Assembly: GCA_030407005.1 (NCBI GenBank)
Contig: JAUDYN010000003.1
Coordinates: forward strand, 1,674,001 to 1,738,000
Source of the DNA: Desarmillaria ectypa
Taxonomy: Eukaryota; Basidiomycota; Agaricomycetes; Agaricales; Physalacriaceae
Length of the DNA: 64,000 nucleotides
Direction: 5' to 3'
The first letter of the stretch is position 1. Each line of letters opens with the position of its first letter. The notes beneath the pieces are model-generated. The model did no database searches, was not told the DNA's origin, and saw only the letters and a program-made list of their open reading frames with translations. Positions 26,534 to 36,045 of this stretch are shown here, in pieces. The translations under genes were made by a program, and so were the position numbers.

Positions 26534-26755
26534 CTAACCATGGTTCCGACGACTCCGCCTGGACTGCCGTATGCCAGTCTCCTGCGTTGGCGTAGTGTCG
26601 GCTGACGGCAATCTCTGTAATAGTAGCGGGGGGCTTTCCCTCTTCCTAGAACTCTCCTCTTGTCTTTCACGAAGGTTGCTCCATTGCCGGAGCGTGTATT
26701 TTACCAACTGGCGAGAGTATATCTGCTTTTTTTCCTCGAGTGTGAGAGCAGTCAT
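26534..26755 (-). CDS. Small basic ORF, doubtful
   Basis: A 73-codon frame beginning MTALTLEEKKQIYSRQLVKY, followed by TLRQWSNLRERQEESSRKRE. The first 40 residues look like a charged helix of a real protein, and the start has good context. I do not recognise a family. It stands alone in gene-poor DNA, so it could be a first exon, a small gene or chance. Confidence 0.25.
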   Translation of the reverse strand: MTALTLEEKKQIYSRQLVKYTLRQWSNLRERQEESSRKRESPPLLLQRLPSADTTPTQETGIRQSRRSRRNHG

Positions 26756-27827
26756 GAGTGGCGAATAGAATTAGCGAGTGCGGGTATGGATATCGGAGGG
26801 ACGCATCCACCCTTTTATATACAATTCCAGAGTTTTCCCAGATGCACCGAGAAAATACGTATTGTGCTCCATCGACTGAATGATGACGTTCGTAGTTGCC
26901 ACAACCGTCGGACCTCGTTTTTAATCCTACAGTTTTATTCCCTATTCAATAGAAGTACGGCTGCGGCACAACCAACGACTGTTCAAAACTATCCAAATGA
27001 CGTACACGGTACGAGGGACGTTTCTCACTGGCTGAGACAATCGTTGAACTCGTCAAGCAGTAATTATTGGAAACGGATGACGCGGCTGGTGGGTCACAGT
27101 GGAGTTAGTTGACATCTGACAATCGAGTCCGACTGCCTCAGGCTACAGGGCTCAAGCTCAAGTTCAAAGTTTGGCTTCGTCGATACCCGCAGGTACACGC
27201 CAAGAATTTAACGGATCGTTCAATTGACCACTACGTCATTCGGACATCCGACGGGGTGGGGCCTCCATATAAAGTAAACGCGCCAACTCCCTCGGCCACC
27301 TAGTATGAATACCGGTTTTTATCCTGGCCGGCATACATCAACTTCTTTCGCTCGCATGGGCATTACTGAAATAGGACGATTGGTCAGGTTTCTTTGATTT
27401 GAATCACCGCTCTTGCTACAGCAAGATAGGCCGACCAACGCGGCGGTAGGTAGCATACAACAACTAAGGAGTACAAGGTAGTAGCCAAGTCATCGTAAAG
27501 CAACACAAATTATTGTAAGTAGTAGACAAGGCCATCCACCGATAATATAGTAAAATCCAAAGAGTTAAAAAGACTTATACGACAAAGGGAGTTAGACGCT
27601 ACACATTCATGAGAACAGACAAAATAAAGAGAAGATGCAATAATGTAGTGTTCAATAGAGACGTGAGAATGTCCAACGTGTCGTCGAAGATCGAGAGTGG
27701 ATATCTTTTCGTGAAACTGCGTCGAAGTGAAGGTATAGAATGAGCGTGGGGATTGCACGTCAAGCAAAGTCGTCAAGCAAGCATCGAAATGTACAACATT
27801 ATCGGTGAAACGTCATGGTTTGTTCTT
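26756..27827. other. Intergenic region
   Basis: About 1.07 kb with no recognisable gene, RNA or repeat. A plus-strand frame at 27109-27303 (64 codons) has no family features. Confidence 0.4.
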
Positions 27828-28773
27828 TCAAACGCGAACGGTACGCCAGTAGCCGGTAGGCGCTTTGCTAGAGGGCTTCTTTGCCTTGGATGAGGGCGAA
27901 CCGCCAAGCATAACACCACCGGTGAGAACGGTGGTCTTCCCACCATCGTACGGGGTCACCTCTGTCCTAGAGGTGTCCACAAAAACACGGGCAGTCCTTG
28001 CCTTCTCACGCCTTGACTGCGAGGACTTAGATGTGGGCGTAGATGAGCCCGACGAATCCGAGCCAACCGAGTCAGATGATGAAAAGGAGTAGCTCGAGCT
28101 CGAGTTGGACGAGCGGGAACTGCAACGCGAGTGGCTGGAGATAGAAGACAAGGGAGAGGTAGACCGGGGGATGGGAAAATGGGGAACGATGGGGGTCATC
28201 CAGGTAGGATCGTTCATTTCATCTGCGATCATGTTGAAGACCCGCTCATCAGTATCGCAGTCCTCTTCCAGGAGCTGCTGTGCAACAGTCTTGGTGTTCT
28301 ACAGTTACAGACACGTAAATACAAGTGATGCAACAGAGAGAAAGACATGAGCTTACCGCGACGCTAATGGACGGTACCATAGGGGAAGGACCTTCAGAGG
28401 CCCAAATAGTGACAGTCTCATTGCTGCCTCCTATACGCATGTAGACGCAGCCGGGGTCGACAAAGAAGTCGAACTCGCGGCCGCCAAGACGAGCGATCCA
28501 ATCAAACCATTGAATACCCGTAGCAAGACATGCAGAGTACACAACGCGAGGGGGAAGGCAGCCTGGGCTGAGGGTGAGGCAGCGACGACCTGAGCCGCTA
28601 AGAGGCTCGAAGGGGATCCAGGACGGCGCGTAATGGGCCGTGAGGTTGGCCTCGAGGACAAGCTGCAGCTTGATAATAGTCGTCGCTGGGTAGGCGGTCA
28701 TCAAGGGACGCGTAAGGAAGGAGACGGCGTGGGCAACAGCGACAGAGACACTGATAGAGGAAGAAATGGCCAT
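27828..28773 (-). CDS. BTG/Tob-type anti-proliferative domain protein
   Basis: Fungal member of the BTG/Tob family, whose animal members bind the CCR4-NOT deadenylase subunit Caf1 and slow proliferation. The first exon carries the domain: SVAVAHAVSFLTRPLMTAYP, LEANLTAHYAPSWIPFEPLS, GSGRRCLTLSPGCLPPRVVY, CLATGIQWFDWIARLGGREF and DFFVDPGCVYMRIGGS. One intron (about 28303-28351, donor GTAAGC) leads to NTKTVAQQLLEEDCDTDERV, then a long Ser-rich, low-complexity stretch (SRCSSRSSNSSSSYSFSSSD) and a basic tail ending GYWRTVRV. The length is about 295 aa. The domain call is good. A role in mRNA decay is inferred from the family. Confidence 0.8.
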
Positions 28774-29953
28774 GACGAATTAAGAGGATATAGGTTGCTT
28801 GAGCGAATTAAGACTTGAGGGAATGCAAAGGTATCGTCCGGCGATGAGAAATGCGGGTAGATGCACGCGTAAGGATAAAGAAGGACAAAAGATTAAACGT
28901 TATAAACGTCGAAGAAAGTGTAGCAGAAGTCTATCACAGCAGTCAGCAGCGAGCAAAGACTGCAACGGAATACAACGCACCTAACGGAAGCCTAAGAGCG
29001 AAATGAAAAGGATCCGTCAACGAATGCCTTAGTACCGGGAAGGAAACCGACCTTGGTCGTACAAGAAAACAAGCGGGGAGCTGGGAAGACAAGGCAACGC
29101 ATGGCAGGTCTTTATATGAATGGACATATTTCATTATTCGTACAATGCACAATGGAATACCACAGACAACAAAAGCGATTCCTTTCTTGGCTTCTCGACC
29201 ACGTGCGAGAACAAAAGATCTTCTTTCTATTGTTTTGCTTCCGTCCGTAAAGGCAATCCTTGTACTGTTTACTGGATAGCTTCGTGTTCCGTAGCATCCC
29301 CTGTACCTTTTGCTTTTTGTACTTTGTAGTCTGGCTCATGCTAACCTGTAGCAATACGTACACGTCTCTAGGCCAAGGGCAATGTTTGTGCTACAGGATC
29401 AATATTTCGGCCGCCTTTAACAAGAAACACTATATTTGATGCTCCTCCGCTCTTTTCCCGCCAGCAGGTTCTGATACGAGTTTATTGTTTTATTGTGGCG
29501 TTCGTTGGCAGCCCTCGGGGTCATATAACATCGCAACCCGCGATGACAGCGAAGGCGCAGTAAATACGCTATGAGGATGCCCAATAGCGTATACAAGCGC
29601 TCATGGGCATGGAAACGATTCGTAAGCAGAGAACCGGCAATACCCGCGATGCCGAGACAGAATTTTAAAGTCCGAAAGTCCGTGCTCGTAAGTGGGCCTA
29701 TTGTGCAGAAGGGAATTCGTTTCAATCCATGTCCATAGCAAAGGACATCAGGCAGCATATTACAGGACAAAAGCATGATTTTTTTGAACCTCAACAAAGG
29801 GTGAATCGTCGAGTAAACGGGTCGCACGTGATGCAGTTCTAGGAATAAGGTTCAATCTCCAATTCAAATGTTAGACTGTAGGACGGAATCAGTCCTCGCC
29901 GCCGCGCACTCCAAAAAAAAAAGCGAGTCCTTCCGTTCTCTTGCTGCTTCACG
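28774..29953. other. Intergenic region
   Basis: About 1.2 kb holding the upstream regions of the BTG/Tob gene (minus) and of eS27 (plus). Frames such as 29417-29827 on the minus strand have no protein-family features. No RNA gene was recognised. Confidence 0.4.
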
Positions 29954-30357
29954 ATGGTACGTATTTTCCAGCATTTCTATGATATCTCTGAATGTATATG
30001 TCTGCAGACTCTTGCCGTCGATCTCCTCAACCCTTCCCCCGAACTCGAAAAACGCCAACACAAACTCAAGCGGCTCGTGCAGTCACCTAACAGCTACTTC
30101 ATGGACGTCAAGTGCCCCGGTACGTATTCTTGAAGCCTCGCCGAGCGAGTTACTTATACTTGCATAGGATGCTTTGCTATCACCACCGTATTCTCGCACG
30201 CTCAGACAGTCGTCGTCTGCGCCTCGTGTGCCAGCATTCTATGCCAGCCAACTGGAGGTCGGGCTCGTCTGACGGAGGGTGTGTTTCCCTTGAATATATT
30301 CTGTCGTATATCCCGCTAAATGTATTTGCAGGTTGCTCTTTCCGTAAAAAGAACTAA
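29954..30357 (+). CDS. RPS27: 40S ribosomal protein S27 (eS27)
   Basis: Zinc-finger protein of the small ribosomal subunit. The first coding exon is only the start codon ATG; the intron starts directly after it (GTACGT..CTGCAG). Exon 2 gives [20 protein letters not shown] and [14 protein letters not shown]. Exon 3 gives [20 protein letters not shown] and [15 protein letters not shown]. Exon 4 gives CSFRKKN and TAA. The four zinc ligands are the Cys pairs in CPGC and CASC. The length of 83 aa is normal. An intron at the start codon is common in ribosomal-protein genes and can host expression control, which I infer only. Confidence 0.96.
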
Positions 30358-30931
30358 ATGCATACTTTCTCATTCATATTTGCTCCCCGCATCTTTACAG
30401 CATTCCACCATGATATTTTGTTGCTTTTCCTTGTACCCATCACTCGTGTATGCTTGAACACATGCCTATAATGCTTTGGTACCAGGAGTAATCAATTTCA
30501 GCCTGATATATGAATGTTAGCTGTTGTGCTGTCTTGTTCCAACAATTGGTTCAGCAGGATCTCAATTTTACTGGTAAAAATGACTTGAGAAGGGAAATCA
30601 TTATTACGCGTTGGCTTCTGCCGCTGATAATTGAAGAACATGTGCGATGCGAATGAATAACAGGGATGTACTACGATGATTCTACGTGCTGCGCCCGCCA
30701 AGTTTGACTCGCCTTCACCTGCCTAAAATTCGGTACCGGATGCAAGACGCTGCCTGTTGACTCGAACTTAATTCTTTTGGCGAGGGGACTACTACTTTGG
30801 ACTTCCAGAATCCAGATGACCTCTAACCTCCAATGACTCGTACATTCGGTCCTGCAAATGAATATATACCAGCCTTCACTGCCATTCCTCCCAGGTTCAA
30901 TACATCAATTACAATTTACTTACTGCTCATA
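30358..30931. other. Intergenic region
   Basis: About 570 bp between eS27 and the PAH-domain ORF. A frame from 30833 reads into the PAH ORF and may be part of its leader. Nothing else was recognised. Confidence 0.4.
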
Positions 30932-31222
30932 ATGCCCTTTCTCAGCGGTCGTGGATACACCTCAGAATTAAAGACCGCCCAGCTCAACGCCGCAGTTGCT
31001 TACCTCCAGGCCGTCAAAGAGACCTTCCACGCTGTGTACACCCATTTTTCGGCGCTGTTGCAAAATTCGTCAGTCGTAATCCATTGTCATTTCCTGCGAC
31101 CGACAGCTCTCCAAAGTGAGGATCATGAACTCATCATGTCGACAGCAGCGACACTATTTCGTGGCTATCCTCACCTCATTGAAGCATTGAACTCTTACCT
31201 TCGATCACCTTGTAATTACTAG
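30932..31222 (+). CDS. Mini-protein consisting of one PAH (Sin3-type) domain
   Basis: A frame of 96 codons with no intron needed. It begins MPFLSGRGYTSELKTAQLNA, then AVAYLQAVKETFHAVYTHFS, and ends ATLFRGYPHLIEALNSYL. This matches the paired amphipathic helix pattern of Sin3: alternating hydrophobics, a Y-x-x-F spacing and the late G-x-P-x-L-I-x-x-x-N-x-x-L helix. Sin3 itself is over 1000 aa, so this is a stand-alone PAH domain. Such proteins could bind the same transcription-factor helices as Sin3 without the deacetylase scaffold, which is inference. The ORF is open upstream to an ATG at 30833, so the start is not settled. Confidence 0.6.
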   Translation: MPFLSGRGYTSELKTAQLNAAVAYLQAVKETFHAVYTHFSALLQNSSVVIHCHFLRPTALQSEDHELIMSTAATLFRGYPHLIEALNSYLRSPCNY

Positions 31223-31383
31223 CTCCAGTGGTGTAAAATACTAAATTTGTGGTAAGGTCTTTTACAAGTCCGTGTATACCTTCCAGTGAATGATTGATAA
31301 GGCTACATTTCCATCCAGTACATACGATAATGTATAATTCTACAATAGTGTCCATCTTGAGTCGTCATTTGGTCGTAAAAGAA

Positions 31384-32927
31384 CTAGCGCCCAAAGAGGT
31401 AACCCATGCCGGTAGTAACGGGCGATTCATAGTTTTCGTCTGTGCTGCTATCCTCGCTGTCCAATATTAGAATGGCTCGTACGCGGTGCCGTTTGTCCTC
31501 CTGCAGCTTCGATTTCCATTTCCTGCCAAACCCCGGAATTTATGAAAAGGAAACAAACCACATGTAACCAGTCGGAAAACTTACTTCTTCCTGGCCTCTC
31601 TCTCGGCGTGTTTGCTTCCACCACGCTTCCATTCTTGATTACCTCCTGTACGAGCGAGTTGTTCGAGATGTGTTTCCACCAGATTGTTTAGACCGACATT
31701 GGGCACCATTCGAAGGGAATTGAGTCTGCCGCGACACGAAGGGCAATTCCTCTAGGTTGCCGAATCACATAGGACCAGTAATTTGATAAAAATACCAAGC
31801 TCACCTTGACTTGGACCCATTGACTGAGACACTCGCCGCAGAAACTGTGGCCGCAAGGTACACATACATGTGCCGCGACCCTAATCATAACGAAAGACTC
31901 AACGCGCAACCCCACCTGATTCGGAGGAACATACAAGAAATCTTGACAGCTAAGCCACATCGAAGATCCATTTTAAGATGACGTGAATATACATTGGAAA
32001 TTCGAATTACTCACATTGGACATTCTAGGTCTGCGTGATACGCTTTTAGAAAACTGTTCAACACCTCGGGTGTGCTGTGGGCCTTCATTTTCCCTTTTTT
32101 GCGTGGCGATCGTGATTGAGAATCATGGCGAGGACGCTTGCCTTTTCCACTTTGAAGCGAGTCTGTAGAGGAGTCGGTATTGAGGTCACGCTGGGAGAGC
32201 GGCAGGGCTGTGGTCGCGGTGAGAACTTTGTAGATTATTATAACATGTCAGGCTGTTCCTACCGTTGGTCCGGACGACAGGACACGCCACATTAGCAGGT
32301 TTATTTTCGGCTAACACGATGAGCCGACATGACTAAAAACAACTATAAGAATCAGATAAAGATGGAAAAGAATATTCACCACGAATCAATGTTGTTGTGA
32401 TCAACAGATAGTCGAAGACGTGAGATATTGACCGGAATGAAACCTGTTTCACTTACACAAGGAATGGAGTGTTGGCAAGTGTATTGAAGGGCCCGGTACT
32501 GAGGGAACGCCGTGACAATTAAAATATTCTGAACGGATGCCGGACAACTCACCTGGCTGCACTAGTGGAACATTCTGTTGATTTAAGCGCGAAGGTCCTG
32601 CCACTTTAACGACTATATATAAACTTTATTCTTATACTTTGGTGAGCGGGCGGACTGACCTGGCTGAATCTGGGCTTGAGGTCTCTCATATCCTATTCTC
32701 GTCTGTTCATCTAACAGGTTCCAAGCGGCCTCATCAAAATCCGAAAAGTCGTCTTCAGTATAAAAAGAGCTGTCCCGTTGTTGTAGCGGTTGTGGACCTT
32801 GTGGTTGAGGCTGTGGAACTATTGACTGCTGCTGTTGGGTTCGAACGATTGAAGCATCAAATTCAGCCCATGCTGACTCGCTGATATTGTAGAGTGCATC
32901 ATCGCTGCTGAACTCTTCGTCGGACAT
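31384..32927 (-). CDS. RING-type E3 ligase-like protein
   Basis: A RING finger is read from LECPMCQDFLYVPPNQ, then VCVPCGHSFCGECLSQW, and after an intron RNCPSCRGRLNSLRM, giving the eight ligands of a C3HC4 RING. The 3' end encodes GGNQEWKRGGSKHAEREARK and DSEDSSTDENYESP, ending MGYLFGR before TAG. Upstream, a basic linker (GKRPRHDSQSRSPRKKGK) precedes the RING. The acidic N-terminus MSDEEFSSDDALYNISESAW and FYTEDDFSDFDEAAWNLLDE joins by clean splices to IQPGPSRLNQQNVPLVQP. One junction around 32330-32460 is unresolved, so the N-terminal exons could be a separate gene. RING proteins usually recruit ubiquitin-loaded E2 enzymes. The substrate is unknown. Confidence 0.65.
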
Positions 32928-33529
32928 GGTGGTAGAAGAGACAACCAATAATGAGTCACACTCAAAATTTTCAAGTTCCGAAACTTGACGCGTTTGCCAC
33001 GTGAGAGGAACTTTTGTTTATATAAGCGATCAGCCATAAGTAGATGCGAATGTTACACAATGTTACATGATGTAACCTGTAATACCCGACATTGGATGTA
33101 GTACAGCGTTCAATGATAGCTGTATAAAATAAAGCCACGGATGAGTTTGTAATATTTTGAATGGTGAAACGCCAAGGCGGTAGGTACATACCGAGGTCAG
33201 CAGGGGTGCCTAGATGACCTATATTTAACTTATCCAAGAATATCTGGGGCGACTTGAAGGCGGGCGGTTGCCAAAGATAGATGATGCCAAGCCTTCTTGG
33301 CCTGTTCTGAGTTTCAATATAGTCTCTTGGCGCTCTATTTTTAGATCATGGGAAGTCCTTCCAAGAATACTCAGCGAAATTTTTGCGCAGTATCTTTGTG
33401 AGGAGGAATATCATGGAGACGTAGCTGTAGTGATAGCAATATGTACAATATCGGTACAGTATGAGGAATAAATAAAAATGATCCTGCGATAAATATCAAG
33501 TTACACAGTAATAGAAGGTGAAACGAATA
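32928..33529. other. Intergenic region
   Basis: About 600 bp between the 5' end of the RING gene and the 3' end of the next minus-strand gene. No recognisable feature. Confidence 0.4.
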
Positions 33530-34198
33530 TCAAGACTTGGTCATGGGGTAATCTCGGGACTTGGATCTTTCGTCAGAAATATCGCTGAGCTGTTTGATAT
33601 CTCGTTCGACCTCTGGAACGCGGCCGTTGGAGAGGAGAGCACCTATGGCCATTGATGGCCGGATGGCACGAGGGGAATAATCTGCTGCAGATGAGGAAGA
33701 AGAAATCGGGGAATAAGGCGATGGGGGATGTCTTGGCGGCGACTGGGACATACCGCGGTGCCTTTTGTGAGCACGCGTGTTTTCCATTGGGGGCAAAGTG
33801 TACGGCGAATGGCTCCGCTGGTGGCGAGACTGGCGCTGAGGAACAGATAAATGATGCTGTTGAGGGGGTGAATGCGACGTCGACGGCGTTGGGTAATGTG
33901 ACATGGGTGGCGACGGCGGGTAGGATGTGTGCCGCTGGACGTCGATCAGGGTACGTAGAAGGGCGGCCCGCTCTCCCTGACTTTGTTCTTCAGCTGTCTT
34001 TGCCTTGAGCATCGCAAGCAGCATATCGCGGTCACCATCCCCCTTTGCACGATATGCCCCGAGAATTTCTCGCAGGGTAGGAGGAGGAGGCTAAAGGAAA
34101 ACATATAAGTACACAGGACCTTTAAGCCCGAAATATAAAGACTTGCCTGACTGAGGGACTCGCGGGCGACGGTGAAAAGTTCGAGTTGGGAAGCCATG
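33530..34198 (-). CDS. Low-complexity Pro/Ser/His-rich protein of unknown function
   Basis: Two exons encode about 203 aa. Exon 1 is MASQLELFTVARESLSQ. Exon 2 starts PPPPTLREILGAYRAKGDGD and runs through RDMLLAMLKAKTAEEQSQGE, a charged helix. It then becomes low complexity: Pro/Ser/His/Gln-rich (SPPQQHHLSVPQRQSRHQRS) with a basic patch, ENTRAHKRHRGMSQ. The tail is VPEVERDIKQLSDISDERSK and ends DYPMTKS. The intron (34091-34147) has a GC donor (GCAAGT). The pattern suggests a short helical interaction segment and a disordered nuclear-type tail, but I do not recognise a family. It is head to head with the exonuclease gene, 197 bp apart. Confidence 0.7.
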
Positions 34199-34395
34199 AG
34201 AGGGAGAGGGAGCAGGAGAACCGACGGTGGAATATAAATCATAATTTTGTCTTGGCAGCTTTCTATTTTTAAGGCCAAGTAAACTCGACATGCTCTGTGC
34301 TATTTTTGCTGCTTTTGGTTGCCCCCGACCATCGGTACACACGTGACCCATATCTCCCACCAGGTAATCGTCACATCTTTCTGTCACGACTCGCG
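34199..34395. promoter_or_regulatory. Shared promoter region, 34.2 kb head-to-head pair
   Basis: 197 bp separate the ATG of the low-complexity gene (34198) from that of the WRN-type exonuclease (34396). No specific site was identified. Confidence 0.45.
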
Positions 34396-35410
34396 ATGTC
34401 GCATACACCCATGTACGACTGGAGCTCCGGCTCTCAGCCTTACTATATCACTAACGTTGCCGCCGCTGATACCCTCATCGCTCGCCATCTCGAGCACTAC
34501 ATTGGCCATGTTGGCTTCGACCTTGAATGGAAGCCCTCTTTTGTTCGCGGCGCCCGCGAGAATCCAGTCGCACTCGTCCAGATCGCTACAGCAACCCAAG
34601 TCTTTATCTTCCAGCTCTCTTCCATGTCTGCCGTACCATATTCTTTAAAACAGCTCCTCGAGAATAGTGCAATCACCAAGGTAGGCGTCGGTATTCAAAG
34701 TCCGTAGTTTCCTTCAGTTCTGCTCATCTCTTGCTAAGCATTTCCTTTACAGATGACGTTAAAAAGCTGTATAATGACCATAGATTTTCAGTTCTATCTT
34801 GCGTAGACCTTAGCATGTTCGCAAGGTCTGTTGACAACGCCTCATGGAAAGGCCCGTTCAAGAATCCCATCGGTCTTTCCAGGCTCGTCTCCACTTATCT
34901 TGGTTCCACACTTTCCAAAGGTTTTATCACGAGGAGCAATTGGGAGGCCTGCCCACTCTCTTTAGCGCAAATGCAATGTAAGCTTTTCTACCCCTTCTCG
35001 TTGTCAAAGCTAACTCGATATAATCAGATGCCGCCAACGATGCACACGCAGGTTATGCAGTCTATTCCCACCTTCGCGCCCTAGATATTGAACGAGAAAC
35101 TCTCGTCAAGCAGTCATACTACTCTTTCCATGCCATTCGCGGACGTCTGTACCATATTCCCATCCCTTCATCCCACGACGATCTCTGGGGCCTTAGTGCC
35201 ACCTCGCATCTCGTCGAGTGGTTTCCCAGAAATCCAGAATATGATCCCGGTCCCCCTCCCCCTCCTAAGGTACCCAAGACTCCGGAAGAACATGCGGGTT
35301 CGTCAAAGGACACCACCGCAGAACCTCCCGAAAATTCTTCTCCCTCGCAGGACAAAAGTAAGCATAAACGAACGCGTACTAGACATCGCTCTGCTCCGCT
35401 TCTGGTGTAG
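34396..35410 (+). CDS. WRN-type DEDDy 3'-5' exonuclease domain protein
   Basis: The reading frame begins MSHTPMYDWSSGSQPYYITN. Exo I is HVGFDLEWKPSF with the catalytic D-x-E, followed by NPVALVQIATATQVFIFQLS. The first intron (donor GTCCGT) splices VGVGIQ to NDVKKLY, which holds the Exo II Asp. Exon 2 has FKNPIGLSRLVSTYLG and ITRSNWEACPLSLAQMQ. The last intron leads to YAANDAHAGYAVYSHL, the Y-x3-D Exo III motif that marks the DEDDy class (Werner, RNase D, Rrp6). The C-terminus is Pro- and charge-rich (PGPPPPPKVPKTPEEH) and ends RHRSAPLLV. At about 300 aa the protein has no helicase or HRDC domain, like fungal and plant WRN-exonuclease proteins. A DNA-repair or RNA role is inferred. Confidence 0.87.
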
Positions 35411-36045
35411 CTACTACTACTTACTTAGTATGTCTGCTGGTGGCTCGAATCTTATGAATCGGACCTTGGCGCTTCCCTCTGGTCATTGTTTAAGCCCTCC
35501 CATCGTGCATATGCGTGCAAGGTTCAGAGGCAATAACTCGGTGTATTTATTGGTCTCCAACCCATGGCCATCAGTTCGCTAGCCATGACAGGCATACGTA
35601 CAAAGCTGCTAAGTAAAACATCCTTAAGGGCTTGGCTGTACCAATTCGGACAAGCTGACACTGCTCTGATTTTCATAACCGTTTCTCGTCATGTTTGTGC
35701 CTTCGTCAGTTACTCCGGGCCATTTTACAGTCCAGGTCGTTCGGTCTGATTCGCGCAGCACTGATACCATTGCCCTGGAACTATGTATACCCACGTCGCC
35801 GTATATGAATTTAGCGAAAGCCTAAGGCTATCATTGCATCGCGAGGGGTGCACACGTAACGGAATCTACATTCTATCATCCATGTCCCTGTTTCTATTCT
35901 ATGCCCTCTCGCATAAGTGGGTGCAGCACGGCCGGTTTCTCCAACAAGCAGCAAACGAATACGAAGAATCAAAAACGGACTCCTCATCTAAATTGTAATA
36001 TATGCCATCATATCTATGATTCTAGAGGTCTTCCCACCTTAGCTC
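35411..36045. other. Intergenic region
   Basis: About 635 bp between two convergent genes (exonuclease and chitinase). No recognisable gene or RNA. Confidence 0.4.

Noticed and set aside
29417..29827. 136-codon minus-strand ORF
   Set aside because: No domain, no plausible splice partners, composition like non-coding DNA.
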